Shown: positions 11,166 through 21,345 of the stretch, one piece after another
How the letters are laid out: every line of letters starts with the position of its first letter
How positions within the stretch are numbered: position 1 is the stretch's first letter
Assembly (NCBI RefSeq): GCF_014202275.1
Contig: NZ_JACHGF010000002.1
Location: 248,001 to 312,000, forward strand
DNA length: 64,000 bases
Direction: 5' to 3'
Source of the DNA: Rhabdobacter roseus
GTDB taxonomy: Bacteria; Bacteroidota; Bacteroidia; Cytophagales; Spirosomataceae
The notes under the pieces: model-generated
The model's input: only the letters and a program-made list of their open reading frames with translations
Told to the model about the DNA's origin: nothing
The model's database searches: none
Made by a program: the position numbers and the translations under genes

Positions 11166-11414
11166 CTAATGATACGAATCAATGACACCCCCACTAAACT
11201 GATGAAGTGCTTCCTGAACGGTAAGTCCACTGTTATTTCGGCAAAATTGCCCAAAGTCTAACATTTGCTCAATGGAGAAATTCCCCATACTATCCATGTT
11301 CGCCAGTAAGATACCCTCCTTGGTATACACCTCAAGGACTCTCCGCACGGCAGATGTTTTCCCATCGCCCCGCCGGTTCATGTCCGTCACGATAACTTCT
11401 TTTACTTCTATCAT
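11166..11414 (-). CDS. Small conserved protein of unknown function
   Basis: An 82-residue protein (MIEVKEVIVTDMNRRGDGKTSAVRRVLEV...) convergent with the membrane gene and divergent from the nuclease. The stretch VIVTDMNRRGDGKTSAVRR followed by a 'trading to the current value' style KEGILLANMDS recalls small Bacteroidota proteins of unknown function, but I cannot name the family. It is in the island, and a 17-bp repeat lies 51 bp upstream of its start. Confidence 0.5.
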   Translation of the reverse strand: MIEVKEVIVTDMNRRGDGKTSAVRRVLEVYTKEGILLANMDSMGNFSIEQMLDFGQFCRNNSGLTVQEALHQFSGGVIDSYH

Positions 11415-11464
11415 AGTTAAGCTTTGTTTAAGTGCGAGCGCAAGTATACAAAGAATAGAACCAT

Positions 11465-11481
11465 AAAAAACGGAAAGTTGC
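11465..11481. repeat. 17-bp direct repeat, left copy
   Basis: AAAAAACGGAAAGTTGC, identical to 13405-13421. The two copies bracket the nuclease gene. On the minus strand each copy sits about 50 bp before an ATG (11414 and 13355), so it may be a promoter-linked element or a cassette edge. Confidence 0.75.
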
Positions 11482-11526
11482 TAAGATATATAAATCCTAA
11501 CATTTAACTTGAATAAATAGGTATGT

Positions 11527-13251
11527 ATGATGGATGAAAAAATAAAAATTTGCACCATTGATTTTGATTATGACGATGTAAAACTTTTAATTAACCAAGG
11601 GTTTGACGTTCACAATGGCTCGGCAGGAAATACATTAAAATTCGAGTCGATATATAGTTCAGAAAGATGTATATTGGATTACAGTTTCCCTCCTAATCTT
11701 CACGAATTTCAAGTATTAATTGTTAATATGATTAATACTGAACAAAAATTTTTTTTTAGGCACGAACATGAGTTTGATAAAATAAACTCTAATGGCGTAG
11801 TAAAATGGATTGTACAAGCACCTGAAAACATATTTGACCCAAGGCCTATTGCCTTTCATTATTTTCACAATAAGATTTTAGAATTTGGAAAGAAACCAAG
11901 TCTACTGATAGTGTTTGCCGATAAGTACTATGAAGCAGATTATTTTCCAGTTATAATAAAACATGGCGGTGAAAGAAGAGGGGAAAAAATCAAGCAATCT
12001 AATTATTCATTTTGGGAGTTTAGTTTAAAAGAACCTAAGACTGGTACTAAATCAACAGTCGTAACTACTAATCCAAAGCTTAAATCATTGCTAGAAGATT
12101 TTACTAAACTGACTTATTATCAAACTTTTCATTTAAAAACGGTAATAGATAGAGAAAAATCAATATCAATTCAAGATCCTCGTTTCCATAATATATTAGA
12201 AGATAGTACCGGAGATATAATTTCATATTCTTATATATTTAATGAATTAGTTTTATTCGTATTTCCTTATTTTGAAAATATAGGGGAGTTTACAAAGCGA
12301 TTTATGACGGAGGTGGCTCCCGAAATATTACCAAATTTATTTACTGTTCTATCAACTTTTAGCTGGTTAGATGACAAGAAGTACTGGCTACCAGGACATG
12401 GCGAATTAATCGAACAAAAGAGCCAGGAAATCACAAGACATGAGCAAGAGCTAAAGAGAATAGATAAAGAGATCGAGGCGAATAAGAATACGTATAATTT
12501 CTTGCATGATTTGATAACAGAGACAGATGAAGAATTAGTTGATGCTGTATTATATATTTTACGCTGGTTAGGATTTGATAATGCTCGGAAGATGGATGAA
12601 GTGAGCACTTCTGGGGTCTTTGAGGAAGATATCCAACTAAGTGCTGACGAAAAGATACTAGTCATTGAAGTGAAGGGTATTAGAGGAACATCTAAAGACA
12701 GTGAGTGTAGCCAAATCGATAAAATCAAGCACCGAAGGATGAAGCAATTGAAAAGCTTTGATGTCTATGGGCTATACATTGTAAACCACCAAAGAACTCA
12801 ACCATCCCTTAATAGGCAAAACCCTCCCTTTACTGATCATCAAATCCAGGATGCACTCAATACAGAAAGAGGTTTAATGACTACCTGGAGTCTTTATCAG
12901 CTTTACTGGGATATTGAAGCGGGTATATTTACCAAAGAAGAAGCTCGCATAAAATTTTTTGATTTCGGCTTGGTTGACTTTCGGTCGAAGTTGGAGACGA
13001 TTGGTAAAGTCATCCGAAAATTTAACGAAGTAACAATTGGTGTCGAACTCAGTGGAACTGAAATAAAGGTTGGTGATGAAGTGCTTACAGAAGAAGATGG
13101 ATTTATGGCAAAGTATCAGGTATTATCTATCCATCAAAATAATGTCTCGGTACCTTCTGCCTGCGAAGGAGAAACAGGTATTCAATTAGATAAGCCAATG
13201 AAAAAAAATGTAATTCTCTACAAAAAGCCTCAATATGTATCAAGGGACTAG
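11527..13251 (+). CDS. Multidomain PD-(D/E)XK nuclease, candidate defence protein
   Basis: 574 residues, AT-rich, starting at a double ATG (11527/11530). Residues 1-290 form an alpha/beta region of unknown family. Residues ~293-330 are a coiled coil (EQKSQEITRHEQELKRIDKE). Residues ~336-425 look like a restriction-endonuclease fold: helix LVDAVLYILRWLGF, then EEDIQLSADEKILVIEVKG with D368, E381 and K383 as the catalytic triad. Residues ~502-567 resemble an elongation-factor-like beta barrel (GTEIKVGDEVLTEEDG...GIQLDKPMKKNVILYKKP). The domain combination is not one I recognise. Island location and base composition suggest anti-phage or anti-plasmid activity, which is inference. Confidence 0.75.
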   Translation: MMDEKIKICTIDFDYDDVKLLINQGFDVHNGSAGNTLKFESIYSSERCILDYSFPPNLHEFQVLIVNMINTEQKFFFRHEHEFDKINSNGVVKWIVQAPENIFDPRPIAFHYFHNKILEFGKKPSLLIVFADKYYEADYFPVIIKHGGERRGEKIKQSNYSFWEFSLKEPKTGTKSTVVTTNPKLKSLLEDFTKLTYYQTFHLKTVIDREKSISIQDPRFHNILEDSTGDIISYSYIFNELVLFVFPYFENIGEFTKRFMTEVAPEILPNLFTVLSTFSWLDDKKYWLPGHGELIEQKSQEITRHEQELKRIDKEIEANKNTYNFLHDLITETDEELVDAVLYILRWLGFDNARKMDEVSTSGVFEEDIQLSADEKILVIEVKGIRGTSKDSECSQIDKIKHRRMKQLKSFDVYGLYIVNHQRTQPSLNRQNPPFTDHQIQDALNTERGLMTTWSLYQLYWDIEAGIFTKEEARIKFFDFGLVDFRSKLETIGKVIRKFNEVTIGVELSGTEIKVGDEVLTEEDGFMAKYQVLSIHQNNVSVPSACEGETGIQLDKPMKKNVILYKKPQYVSRD

Positions 13252-13355
13252 TATCGGTACATCTGGAATATCACCCAGCGCCAAAGCTTAATGGTGTAGT
13301 TGTAATAATCGCTTTTTGCATTAGACATTCTTAGGGTTTTCGTGACAGTGATCAT
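13248..13355 (-). CDS. Possible 35-residue small ORF
   Basis: Frame MITVTKTLRMSNAKSDYYNY...MYRY from the ATG at 13355, overlapping the nuclease stop by 4 bp. The 17-bp repeat lies 50 bp upstream, the same spacing as for the 82-residue gene at 11414. It may be a remnant of a longer gene. No homology is apparent. Confidence 0.25.
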   Translation of the reverse strand: MITVTKTLRMSNAKSDYYNYTIKLWRWVIFQMYRY

Positions 13356-13404
13356 TGTGCTTGTTGTTTTGAGTTGAGCTCAATTTTACTACCTTCGAGC
13401 TACG

Positions 13405-13421
13405 AAAAAACGGAAAGTTGC
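13405..13421. repeat. 17-bp direct repeat, right copy
   Basis: AAAAAACGGAAAGTTGC, identical to 11465-11481; the nuclease gene lies between the two copies, 1.94 kb apart. Confidence 0.75.
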
Positions 13422-13521
13422 AGGTAGGCAAGGGGAGAAGTTACAAGAATATGTTTCAGGAAAGGTAAAATTAATGAATTTCAATCATTTGAATAATAGT
13501 CACTTGTGGTTGTTTTGAGAT

Positions 13522-13537
13522 AATCCAAACGGGATCA
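13522..13537 (+). repeat. attR-like direct repeat of the tRNA-Arg 3' end
   Basis: AATCCAAACGGGATCA is identical to 7564-7579 in tRNA-Arg. The bases either side differ from the tRNA flanks, so the identity is limited to the core expected for an attachment site. Host-like sequence resumes with katG and its terminator. Confidence 0.8.
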
Positions 13538-13609
13538 TAAGTTTCTGTCTTTTAGGAAAGCCAACCCACCCAAGGTACTTCCAACAATGAACTTTTAGCC
13601 CCCAAAACA

Positions 13610-13641
13610 AAAAGGGCCATCTCAACGGAGACGGCCCTTTT
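13610..13641 (-). terminator. Terminator of katG
   Basis: A 14-bp stem (AAAAGGGCCATCTC/GAGACGGCCCTTTT, one mismatch) with loop AACG. Read leftward it is followed by a T-rich run, as expected for a rho-independent terminator just after the katG stop. Confidence 0.85.
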
Positions 13642-13665
13642 CTTTTGGGTACTTATTTATAGCAA

Positions 13666-16293
<2,628 letters not shown>

Positions 16294-17184
16294 CTAGGAG
16301 GTGGGGACCGCAGCCCGTTTCCGGTGCTGTACCTTACGGCTAGGGGGTAGTTCGTTCAGATGGGGCATTTTGCCCTGGCGGTATTCCTGGTACAACCGCT
16401 GGATGTCTTCCCGGCTATCCCCGACAAAGGGCCCGTGACTGACCACGGGTACTTGCTGCGGTTCGCCCGCGTAGAAGACCAACCGGGCACCCAGCTCCCC
16501 GGCCCTGAACGTAATGGCACTCTCTCCGCTTGGTTGGGGCTCGTCGAGCCAGGCCGCTTGTCCCTTTTCTACCTTGGTGTCACCGGCCCACAGGGTACCT
16601 TCCAGTACATACACAAAGCCGCTGTACGAGGCCGGTACGTCCTGGACCACCGCTGCCTCCTTAGTGAGGTGCAGGTCAACCAGACTAAACGGGGTGTGGT
16701 TTTGCAAAGGGGACACCAAGCCGTGGCTGGCACCGCTATATACCCTGATTTCGCCGTCCGCTGTTTTCTTGACGGGTACATCCTCCAGGAGGATTTGTTG
16801 CCACAAGGGCTCCGCCCACCTTTTTTCGGGGGGAAGTACCAGCCACAGCTGCAAGATCCGCAGCTGGGTTTGGGCCGTAATTTCTTCGGTATGAATGATG
16901 CCCTTGCCCGCGGTCATCAGCTCCAGGCTGCCGGTTTCCCAGTCGTTGTCGTTGCCTTGCAGCACCAGCGTGACGGTCTCAAACCCGGCGTGGGGGTGCG
17001 GCCCGCCCACGGGTGGTCCGCCAGGCAGGTTCAGCTGGTCGTCCATGAGCAGCAGGAACGGATCGGTTTGGGCGAAGTGATTGCCATCCACGACGGCCGC
17101 CGCCCGGTGCCCCGGCCCCAAAAAACCGGGCTGCAGCGGGCTGGTAGTAAGGCGAGCAATTTTACGTTGGATCATGGTTTTCAT
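16294..17184 (-). CDS. Pirin family protein
   Basis: A 296-residue two-cupin protein. The N-terminal cupin has the pirin metal-site pattern PHPHAGFETVTLVLQG and later HTEEI (metal-binding His/Glu). The C-terminal cupin is more divergent. Bacterial pirins include quercetin dioxygenases; the substrate here is unknown. It is 24 bp upstream-linked to doxX (17209) on the same strand and both are probably under the divergent HxlR regulator, which often controls redox genes. Confidence 0.93.
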   Translation of the reverse strand: MKTMIQRKIARLTTSPLQPGFLGPGHRAAAVVDGNHFAQTDPFLLLMDDQLNLPGGPPVGGPHPHAGFETVTLVLQGNDNDWETGSLELMTAGKGIIHTEEITAQTQLRILQLWLVLPPEKRWAEPLWQQILLEDVPVKKTADGEIRVYSGASHGLVSPLQNHTPFSLVDLHLTKEAAVVQDVPASYSGFVYVLEGTLWAGDTKVEKGQAAWLDEPQPSGESAITFRAGELGARLVFYAGEPQQVPVVSHGPFVGDSREDIQRLYQEYRQGKMPHLNELPPSRKVQHRKRAAVPTS

Positions 17185-17208
17185 GGTTAAAGTAAAAATT
17201 ACCTTTAG

Positions 17209-17589
17209 TTAAGCAGCCTGGCGCGTGGGAAGCAGCCGTTGGCGTAGTTCAGGAAAGCGTAGCGCTGCCGTAATCCAGAGCAGCACCTGAACGGCTACGG
17301 CCATGGCAATGGGCTGCTGGTGCTCAAGGTGCGTGACAATAGCCCCGCCCATGTAGGCAATGAGTAAGAGCGAACCAAGGACCCCGGTGCGGGGAACGAT
17401 GAACAGGATCAGCGAAATGACTTCGATGACGCCGATTAGCTGATAGGTACTGGCTCCGATGCCTATCGCCGCGGCTTGCGCTAGGGCGGTTTCGTTTTGG
17501 GTAAGCTTCAGGAAAGCACTCATGGTGAAAAGGAGTGCCAGCACCAGGGTAAGTACCCAGCCGGTCGTTTTCATTACTTTTTGTGACAT
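17209..17589 (-). CDS. DoxX family membrane protein
   Basis: 126 residues with four predicted membrane helices (GWVLTLVLALLFTMSAFLKL; YQLIGVIEVISLILFIVP; VLGSLLLIAYMGGAIVTHL; AVAVQVLLWITAALRF), the DoxX pattern. It is the first gene of the leftward doxX-pirin pair and is divergent from hxlR with 95 bp between starts. Confidence 0.88.
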   Translation of the reverse strand: MSQKVMKTTGWVLTLVLALLFTMSAFLKLTQNETALAQAAAIGIGASTYQLIGVIEVISLILFIVPRTGVLGSLLLIAYMGGAIVTHLEHQQPIAMAVAVQVLLWITAALRFPELRQRLLPTRQAA

Positions 17590-17614
17590 AAGAATTATTT
17601 ATTAGTTGATGATG

Positions 17615-17643
17615 CAAAGGTACCGGGTAATGGTATATATTTG
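17615..17643 (+). promoter_or_regulatory. Promoter of the HxlR regulator gene
   Basis: TTG at 17615-17617, an 18-bp spacer and TATATTTG at 17636-17643, an exact Bacteroidota sigma-A promoter 42 bp upstream of the hxlR ATG. Confidence 0.75.
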
Positions 17644-17655
17644 TAATCTGTTACA
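17642..17655. promoter_or_regulatory. Inverted repeat TGTAA-TCTG-TTACA, likely HxlR operator
   Basis: A 5+5-bp palindrome overlapping the expected transcript start of hxlR, followed by a further ATTACA half-site near 17670. The position fits autorepression and control of the divergent doxX-pirin genes. Confidence 0.55.
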
Positions 17656-17684
17656 TAAAGGATACCGATTACAAAAAGGATACT

Positions 17685-18032
17685 ATGCATACGGAACATA
17701 CCGCCGAAACGTGTAAAAAGGCCCGATTGGCCGTTCAGGATACGCTGGACGTAGTAGGGGGCAAATGGAAGCTGGTCCTGCTGACCATCCTGATGCACGG
17801 CAAGAGAAGGTTTCGGGAGCTGTCGCGGGAGGCGGGCATTACGCCCCGGATTTTATCGAAAGAGCTCCAGGAGATGGAAATGAACGGCCTGGTGAGCCGG
17901 ACGGTCTGCGATACCCGGCCCGTGACGGTGGAGTACGCCCTAACGCCCTACAGTGAGACCCTGAAGGAAGTGCTGGACGCCATGGAGCATTGGGGGCAGC
18001 AGCACCGAAGAAAGATCATCGGCGGGTCGTAG
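17685..18032 (+). CDS. HxlR family transcriptional regulator
   Basis: 115 residues. CKKARLAVQDTLDVVGGKWKLVLL near the N-terminus is the HxlR signature, with a conserved Cys that senses oxidants in some members; the winged helix (RFRELSREAGITPRILSKELQEMEMNGLV) follows. It probably regulates the divergent doxX-pirin genes and itself through the palindrome at 17642-17655. Confidence 0.94.
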   Translation: MHTEHTAETCKKARLAVQDTLDVVGGKWKLVLLTILMHGKRRFRELSREAGITPRILSKELQEMEMNGLVSRTVCDTRPVTVEYALTPYSETLKEVLDAMEHWGQQHRRKIIGGS

Positions 18033-18038
18033 GCGGGT

Positions 18039-18644
18039 TTATTTTCCCAGCCTGTCTACTTTCAGCCAGCCCGTTATACTCATTCGGGGTGCGTGCGTAA
18101 GTACCACTTCGTGTTCCAGTTCGCTGCTTTTGAAGAAGACACTCTGGCCATTTCGCGGGGCAATGTCCTGCGTGGAAGCCTCGTGATGGATGCGCAGTTC
18201 TCCGCCGTCGGCTTCCTGCCAGTCGGTATTCAGGTAATGAACCATGGAGTATTGGCGGCTGTCGTTGTTCTGAAACTGATCGAGGTGTTTTTTGTAGAAA
18301 CTACCCTTTTCATAAAGGGTATAATGAAATTCATAGCCCGTAATGCCCGTGTAGCAGGTGCTGTTCAGGTACTTCACGAAGCGGTCCATCAGGTCAAAGA
18401 AATCGTTTTCGTGCGGGTTGTGGTGCTGGCGATCCAGCCAGTATATTTTATCCCGTCTGAAGGATTCATCGTGCGTCAGCTGGCGGCCGTTTCCCGTTCC
18501 GGCCGACTGGAGTCGCTTTCCTGCGTACAGCGCCGCCAGGTTTTCCCGGAGGTGCGAGGCGAGTGGTTCGCTTAGAAAATTTTCGGCAATGCCTACTTTA
18601 TTGTCAATAAAACTCGTGATCAGGCTATCAAAGATCTTTTCCAC
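18039..18644 (-). CDS. 2OG-Fe(II) oxygenase (prolyl 4-hydroxylase-like)
   Basis: 201 residues with a double-stranded beta-helix oxygenase fold. Iron ligands are likely His and Asp in KKHLDQF and His in SSELEHEVVLT; the 2-oxoglutarate-binding Arg is in APRMSITGWLK. The stop is convergent with hxlR, 6 bp away. The substrate is unknown (prolyl, nucleic acid or small molecule). Confidence 0.85.
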   Translation of the reverse strand: MEKIFDSLITSFIDNKVGIAENFLSEPLASHLRENLAALYAGKRLQSAGTGNGRQLTHDESFRRDKIYWLDRQHHNPHENDFFDLMDRFVKYLNSTCYTGITGYEFHYTLYEKGSFYKKHLDQFQNNDSRQYSMVHYLNTDWQEADGGELRIHHEASTQDIAPRNGQSVFFKSSELEHEVVLTHAPRMSITGWLKVDRLGK

Positions 18645-18954
18645 TCAGGGTACTGGGGTAGGTAGGGGACAGCGTTGTTCCTTATGTGGTAAAGGTACCT
18701 TTAATTAATTGTAAATCTTTGTTTTAGGGTGTGTCGGGCCAAAGGTTGGGGGTGCTTTAGGTAGGGCAGAGGGTTAATTTGCAGAGGGCATGGGGCTAGG
18801 GGCAGAGGGTTTATTATTTTTTCATCAATAAGTACCCTAATACACCGTTCATTTCTATTGCCTATTCTCCCAGGAGGAAAGGTGTCTCGGTTAGGGTACT
18901 TGTACCGAAAGTACCCTAACCGAAACACCCAGGCCCCGCACCCTATGCCCTTTG
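18645..18954. other. Intergenic region with G-rich repeats and a long hairpin
   Basis: 310 bp. The left part has GCAGAGGG three times within about 45 bp (18764-18810) and several GGG tracts on the plus strand; the right part holds the 21-bp hairpin listed separately. No gene is seen. Confidence 0.5.
18881..18929. terminator. 21-bp hairpin downstream of nanE
   Basis: GGTGTCTCGGTTAGGGTACTT (18881-18901) pairs with 18909-18929 with one mismatch and a 7-base loop. It begins 25 bp after the nanE stop in the leftward direction. There is no T run, so it may be a transcript-end stabiliser rather than a classical terminator. The arms contain the GTAC-type sequence typical of this genome. Confidence 0.6.
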
Positions 18955-20118
18955 CTACTGGCCTTCCAGCACCTGCCAGCATTGGTACAGGCCGCGGGGG
19001 ACGTGGTAGCAGCCTTTCCATTTTCCGCCTTTGAGCGGCAAAAGTACCTCGCCGCGGCGGTTGAGGTACCCGTACCACTCGCCCTGCTCGGGGTCGGGGA
19101 AGTGGCTCCAGGTGTAGCTATGTACTTTTTCAAACCAGGCCTGGCATTCCGGTCGGCCGGTGAGCTGGTAGCCCTTGGCCAGGCTGATGAGCGTTTCGAG
19201 GTGTACCCACCAGAGTTTCTGGTCCCACTCGAGCTGCTGGGGCGGGTGGCCGTGGGCGTCCAGGAAGTAGTACAGACCGCCGTATTCGGCATCCCAGGCG
19301 TAGTCCAGCGTTTGGAGCGTGATGTCCACGGCGCGGTGGAGGAGAGGGCGGTTGTGGCGACGCTCGGCCAGATCCATGATGAACCACATGGCCTCGATGG
19401 CGTGGCCGGGGTTGAGCAATCTACCTTCAAATGAGTCGGACGGCTGCCCGTCGGGCGTGACGTTCTCCCGGATCAACCCCAGCGCCGGATCGTAAAATAC
19501 CTCCATGACTTCGTGAATGCATTCGTCGATGGTACTTTCTACCAGCGCGGGGTCCAGGAGGTGTTCTATTTCCAGCGCCAGGTTGCAGAGGATCATGGGC
19601 AGGGCGAAGTTCTTAAGCGGACGGGTACTTGCCACGGCTTTGCTCCAGGTACCTTTGGGGTTATGGCGCCGGGCCAGGATCTGGTGGAAGGTACTTTGGG
19701 CGAGCTCGGCCTGAGCTTCGCTGCCCGTAGCCAGCGAAAGCTGCCCGAAGGCCATCGTGGCAAAGCAGTCCGAAAAAATATTGTAAGGCTGTACCAAAGG
19801 CTTACCCGCGCGCGTCAGCGAAAAGTACCAGCTGCCGTCGGCGGCCTGGCCGTAGCGTTGCAGGAAATCAGCTCCGTGCCGGGCCAGCTCGAGCCAGTCG
19901 GGGCGCGCCTCCAGGCGGTTGTAGAGCATCGCAAACGTCCAGACCTGCCGGGCCTGTAGCCAGATGAATTTGTCGGTATCGTATACCTGTCCGCGGCGGT
20001 CGAGGCAGGTAAAGTACCCACCGGCTGCGCGGTCGGGGGAGTACTTTTGCCAGAACGGCAGGACGTCGTTCAGCAGGGCGTCCCGGTACTGGGGCGCGTA
20101 GGTAGCAAGCGTAGGCAT
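18955..20118 (-). CDS. nanE: N-acylglucosamine/ManNAc 2-epimerase (AGE family)
   Basis: 387 residues, an (alpha/alpha)6-barrel AGE (renin-binding-protein type) enzyme. Family segments include [28 protein letters not shown] near the N-terminus, [18 protein letters not shown] (catalytic His region) and [15 protein letters not shown]. In sialic acid use it converts ManNAc, the NanA product, to GlcNAc. It lies 21 bp after nanH on the same strand, completing a leftward nanR-nanH-nanE unit. Confidence 0.93.
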   Translation of the reverse strand: MPTLATYAPQYRDALLNDVLPFWQKYSPDRAAGGYFTCLDRRGQVYDTDKFIWLQARQVWTFAMLYNRLEARPDWLELARHGADFLQRYGQAADGSWYFSLTRAGKPLVQPYNIFSDCFATMAFGQLSLATGSEAQAELAQSTFHQILARRHNPKGTWSKAVASTRPLKNFALPMILCNLALEIEHLLDPALVESTIDECIHEVMEVFYDPALGLIRENVTPDGQPSDSFEGRLLNPGHAIEAMWFIMDLAERRHNRPLLHRAVDITLQTLDYAWDAEYGGLYYFLDAHGHPPQQLEWDQKLWWVHLETLISLAKGYQLTGRPECQAWFEKVHSYTWSHFPDPEQGEWYGYLNRRGEVLLPLKGGKWKGCYHVPRGLYQCWQVLEGQ

Positions 20119-20139
20119 GGCGTAAAGGGGTACTTGGCG

Positions 20140-21342
20140 TTAGGGATTGAGCCAGTGAAACGGAAAGTGGGCGAAGTTGATTCGGCTGTACTCATCGCGC
20201 TCGTAGAGTATGCCGATGGTATTATCTTGTAGCACCACCAGGTCGGAGTAGGCCGAGGAGCCGCCGCAGATTTCCTTCGGGGCCGACCAGGTCCGTCCGT
20301 CGTCGGTGCTGGTGCGTACACTGAGTTTTTCGCGCTTGGTTTGGCTGTTGAGGTTGGCAAAAAGAAGGACCGACTGGCCCGCGGGCGTGCGGTAGTTGAT
20401 CATACTGCCCTGGCAGACGGGGTCGGGGAGGTCGGTGGCTACCAGTACGGGTTGCCAGCTTTCGCCCGCGCTGGGCGAGGCCGCCAGCAGCCGGTTCTTC
20501 ACGTCGCCCGCCTGGTTCCGCATGTTCATTAGCAGGCCCCCGTCGGAGGTTTCGGCGGCGGTACTTTCGTTGCCGCCGGGGTAGCCGAGGGTGGGGCTTA
20601 GTTTCCAGGTTTGGCCGTGGTCGTCGGAGTAGAAGCCGTGGGCGCGGTAGTCGCGAAACTGCGGCTGCGGGTCGCCCGCCGAGTGATTGGCCGCCACGAA
20701 GAGGCGTCCGCGGTAGGTACCCTGCTGGATTTGCAGCGCGTGGCCGGGCGTGTTGGCGTAGGAGCGCCAGTCTTCCGAAAAGCGGTAGGCCGGGTTCACG
20801 TCCGGCCGGTTGGGTCGGTTGACCTGCGCGGTAATGTTCACCGCCTCTGACCAGCTCTCGCCGCCGTCGGTGCTGGTTTTGTACCACACTTCCCGAATGG
20901 CTTTGCCCTTCCGGACGTCATTCTCCGAAGCAGTACCCGTATTATACACCAAAAACAGACGTCCGTTGGGGTAGCGGGGGTCAGTCAGGTCATAGACCGG
21001 GGCCGGGTTACCGGCCTGGTTGGTACCGTAGTCCACCACCAGGGTTTGGGTACCCCAGGTTTTTCCGCCGTCGCGGCTGGTACGTAGCACGATGTCCACG
21101 TCGCCAAAGTCTCCGCAGTTCGTTCGGCGGCCTTCGGCAAAGGCCAGTAAAGTACCCTCCGGCGCTTTCACAATGGCCGGAATCCGGTAGCATTGGTAAC
21201 CGTCGCTGCCGTTTTGAAATACCGTTACTTCGTCGGGGGCTGGCTGTACTAGGGTCGGGCTATTCGCTGGTGGCTCCGGCACGGGGGTACTTGGGGCGCC
21301 TAGCCAAAGCAGGCTGGCCACCAGAGCGGTACGTATCATCAT
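20140..21342 (-). CDS. nanH: Exo-alpha-sialidase (neuraminidase)
   Basis: 400 residues with an N-terminal hydrophobic export signal (MMIRTALVASLLWLGAPS). The RIP motif is CYRIPAIV (R53), and Asp boxes are visible as SRDGGKTW, STDGGESW, SDDHGQTW and STDDGRTW, spread over a six-bladed propeller (GH33). It would release terminal sialic acid from glycans in the periplasm or outside the cell. It is 3 bp from nanR, so the two are co-transcribed. Confidence 0.96.
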   Translation of the reverse strand: MMIRTALVASLLWLGAPSTPVPEPPANSPTLVQPAPDEVTVFQNGSDGYQCYRIPAIVKAPEGTLLAFAEGRRTNCGDFGDVDIVLRTSRDGGKTWGTQTLVVDYGTNQAGNPAPVYDLTDPRYPNGRLFLVYNTGTASENDVRKGKAIREVWYKTSTDGGESWSEAVNITAQVNRPNRPDVNPAYRFSEDWRSYANTPGHALQIQQGTYRGRLFVAANHSAGDPQPQFRDYRAHGFYSDDHGQTWKLSPTLGYPGGNESTAAETSDGGLLMNMRNQAGDVKNRLLAASPSAGESWQPVLVATDLPDPVCQGSMINYRTPAGQSVLLFANLNSQTKREKLSVRTSTDDGRTWSAPKEICGGSSAYSDLVVLQDNTIGILYERDEYSRINFAHFPFHWLNP

Positions 21343-21345
21343 GGA

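Larger units (their letters stand above)
7580..13537. mobile_element. Genomic island of about 6 kb integrated at tRNA-Arg
   Basis: The segment between the two 16-bp tRNA-Arg repeats carries accessory genes: a PIN toxin-antitoxin pair, an exonuclease-BRCT protein, a membrane protein, a small unknown protein and a PD-(D/E)XK nuclease. Its right half (10.2-13.3 kb) is clearly richer in A+T than the flanks and lacks the GTAC signature of the rest of the window. No integrase is recognisable, so it is either a decayed element or one moved in trans. Confidence 0.75.
13252..13665. other. Island right edge and katG 3' region
   Basis: This gap holds the right copy of the 17-bp repeat, the attR-like tRNA-Arg repeat at 13522-13537 and the katG terminator. 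Apart from the small ORF at 13248-13355 I see no gene. Confidence 0.6.

Noticed and set aside
7580..13537. Prophage
   Set aside because: No integrase, capsid, terminase, tail or lysis genes are visible.
18740..18810. G-quadruplex or repeat array
   Set aside because: GGG tracts are unevenly spaced with long gaps and GCAGAGGG occurs only three times; too weak to call.
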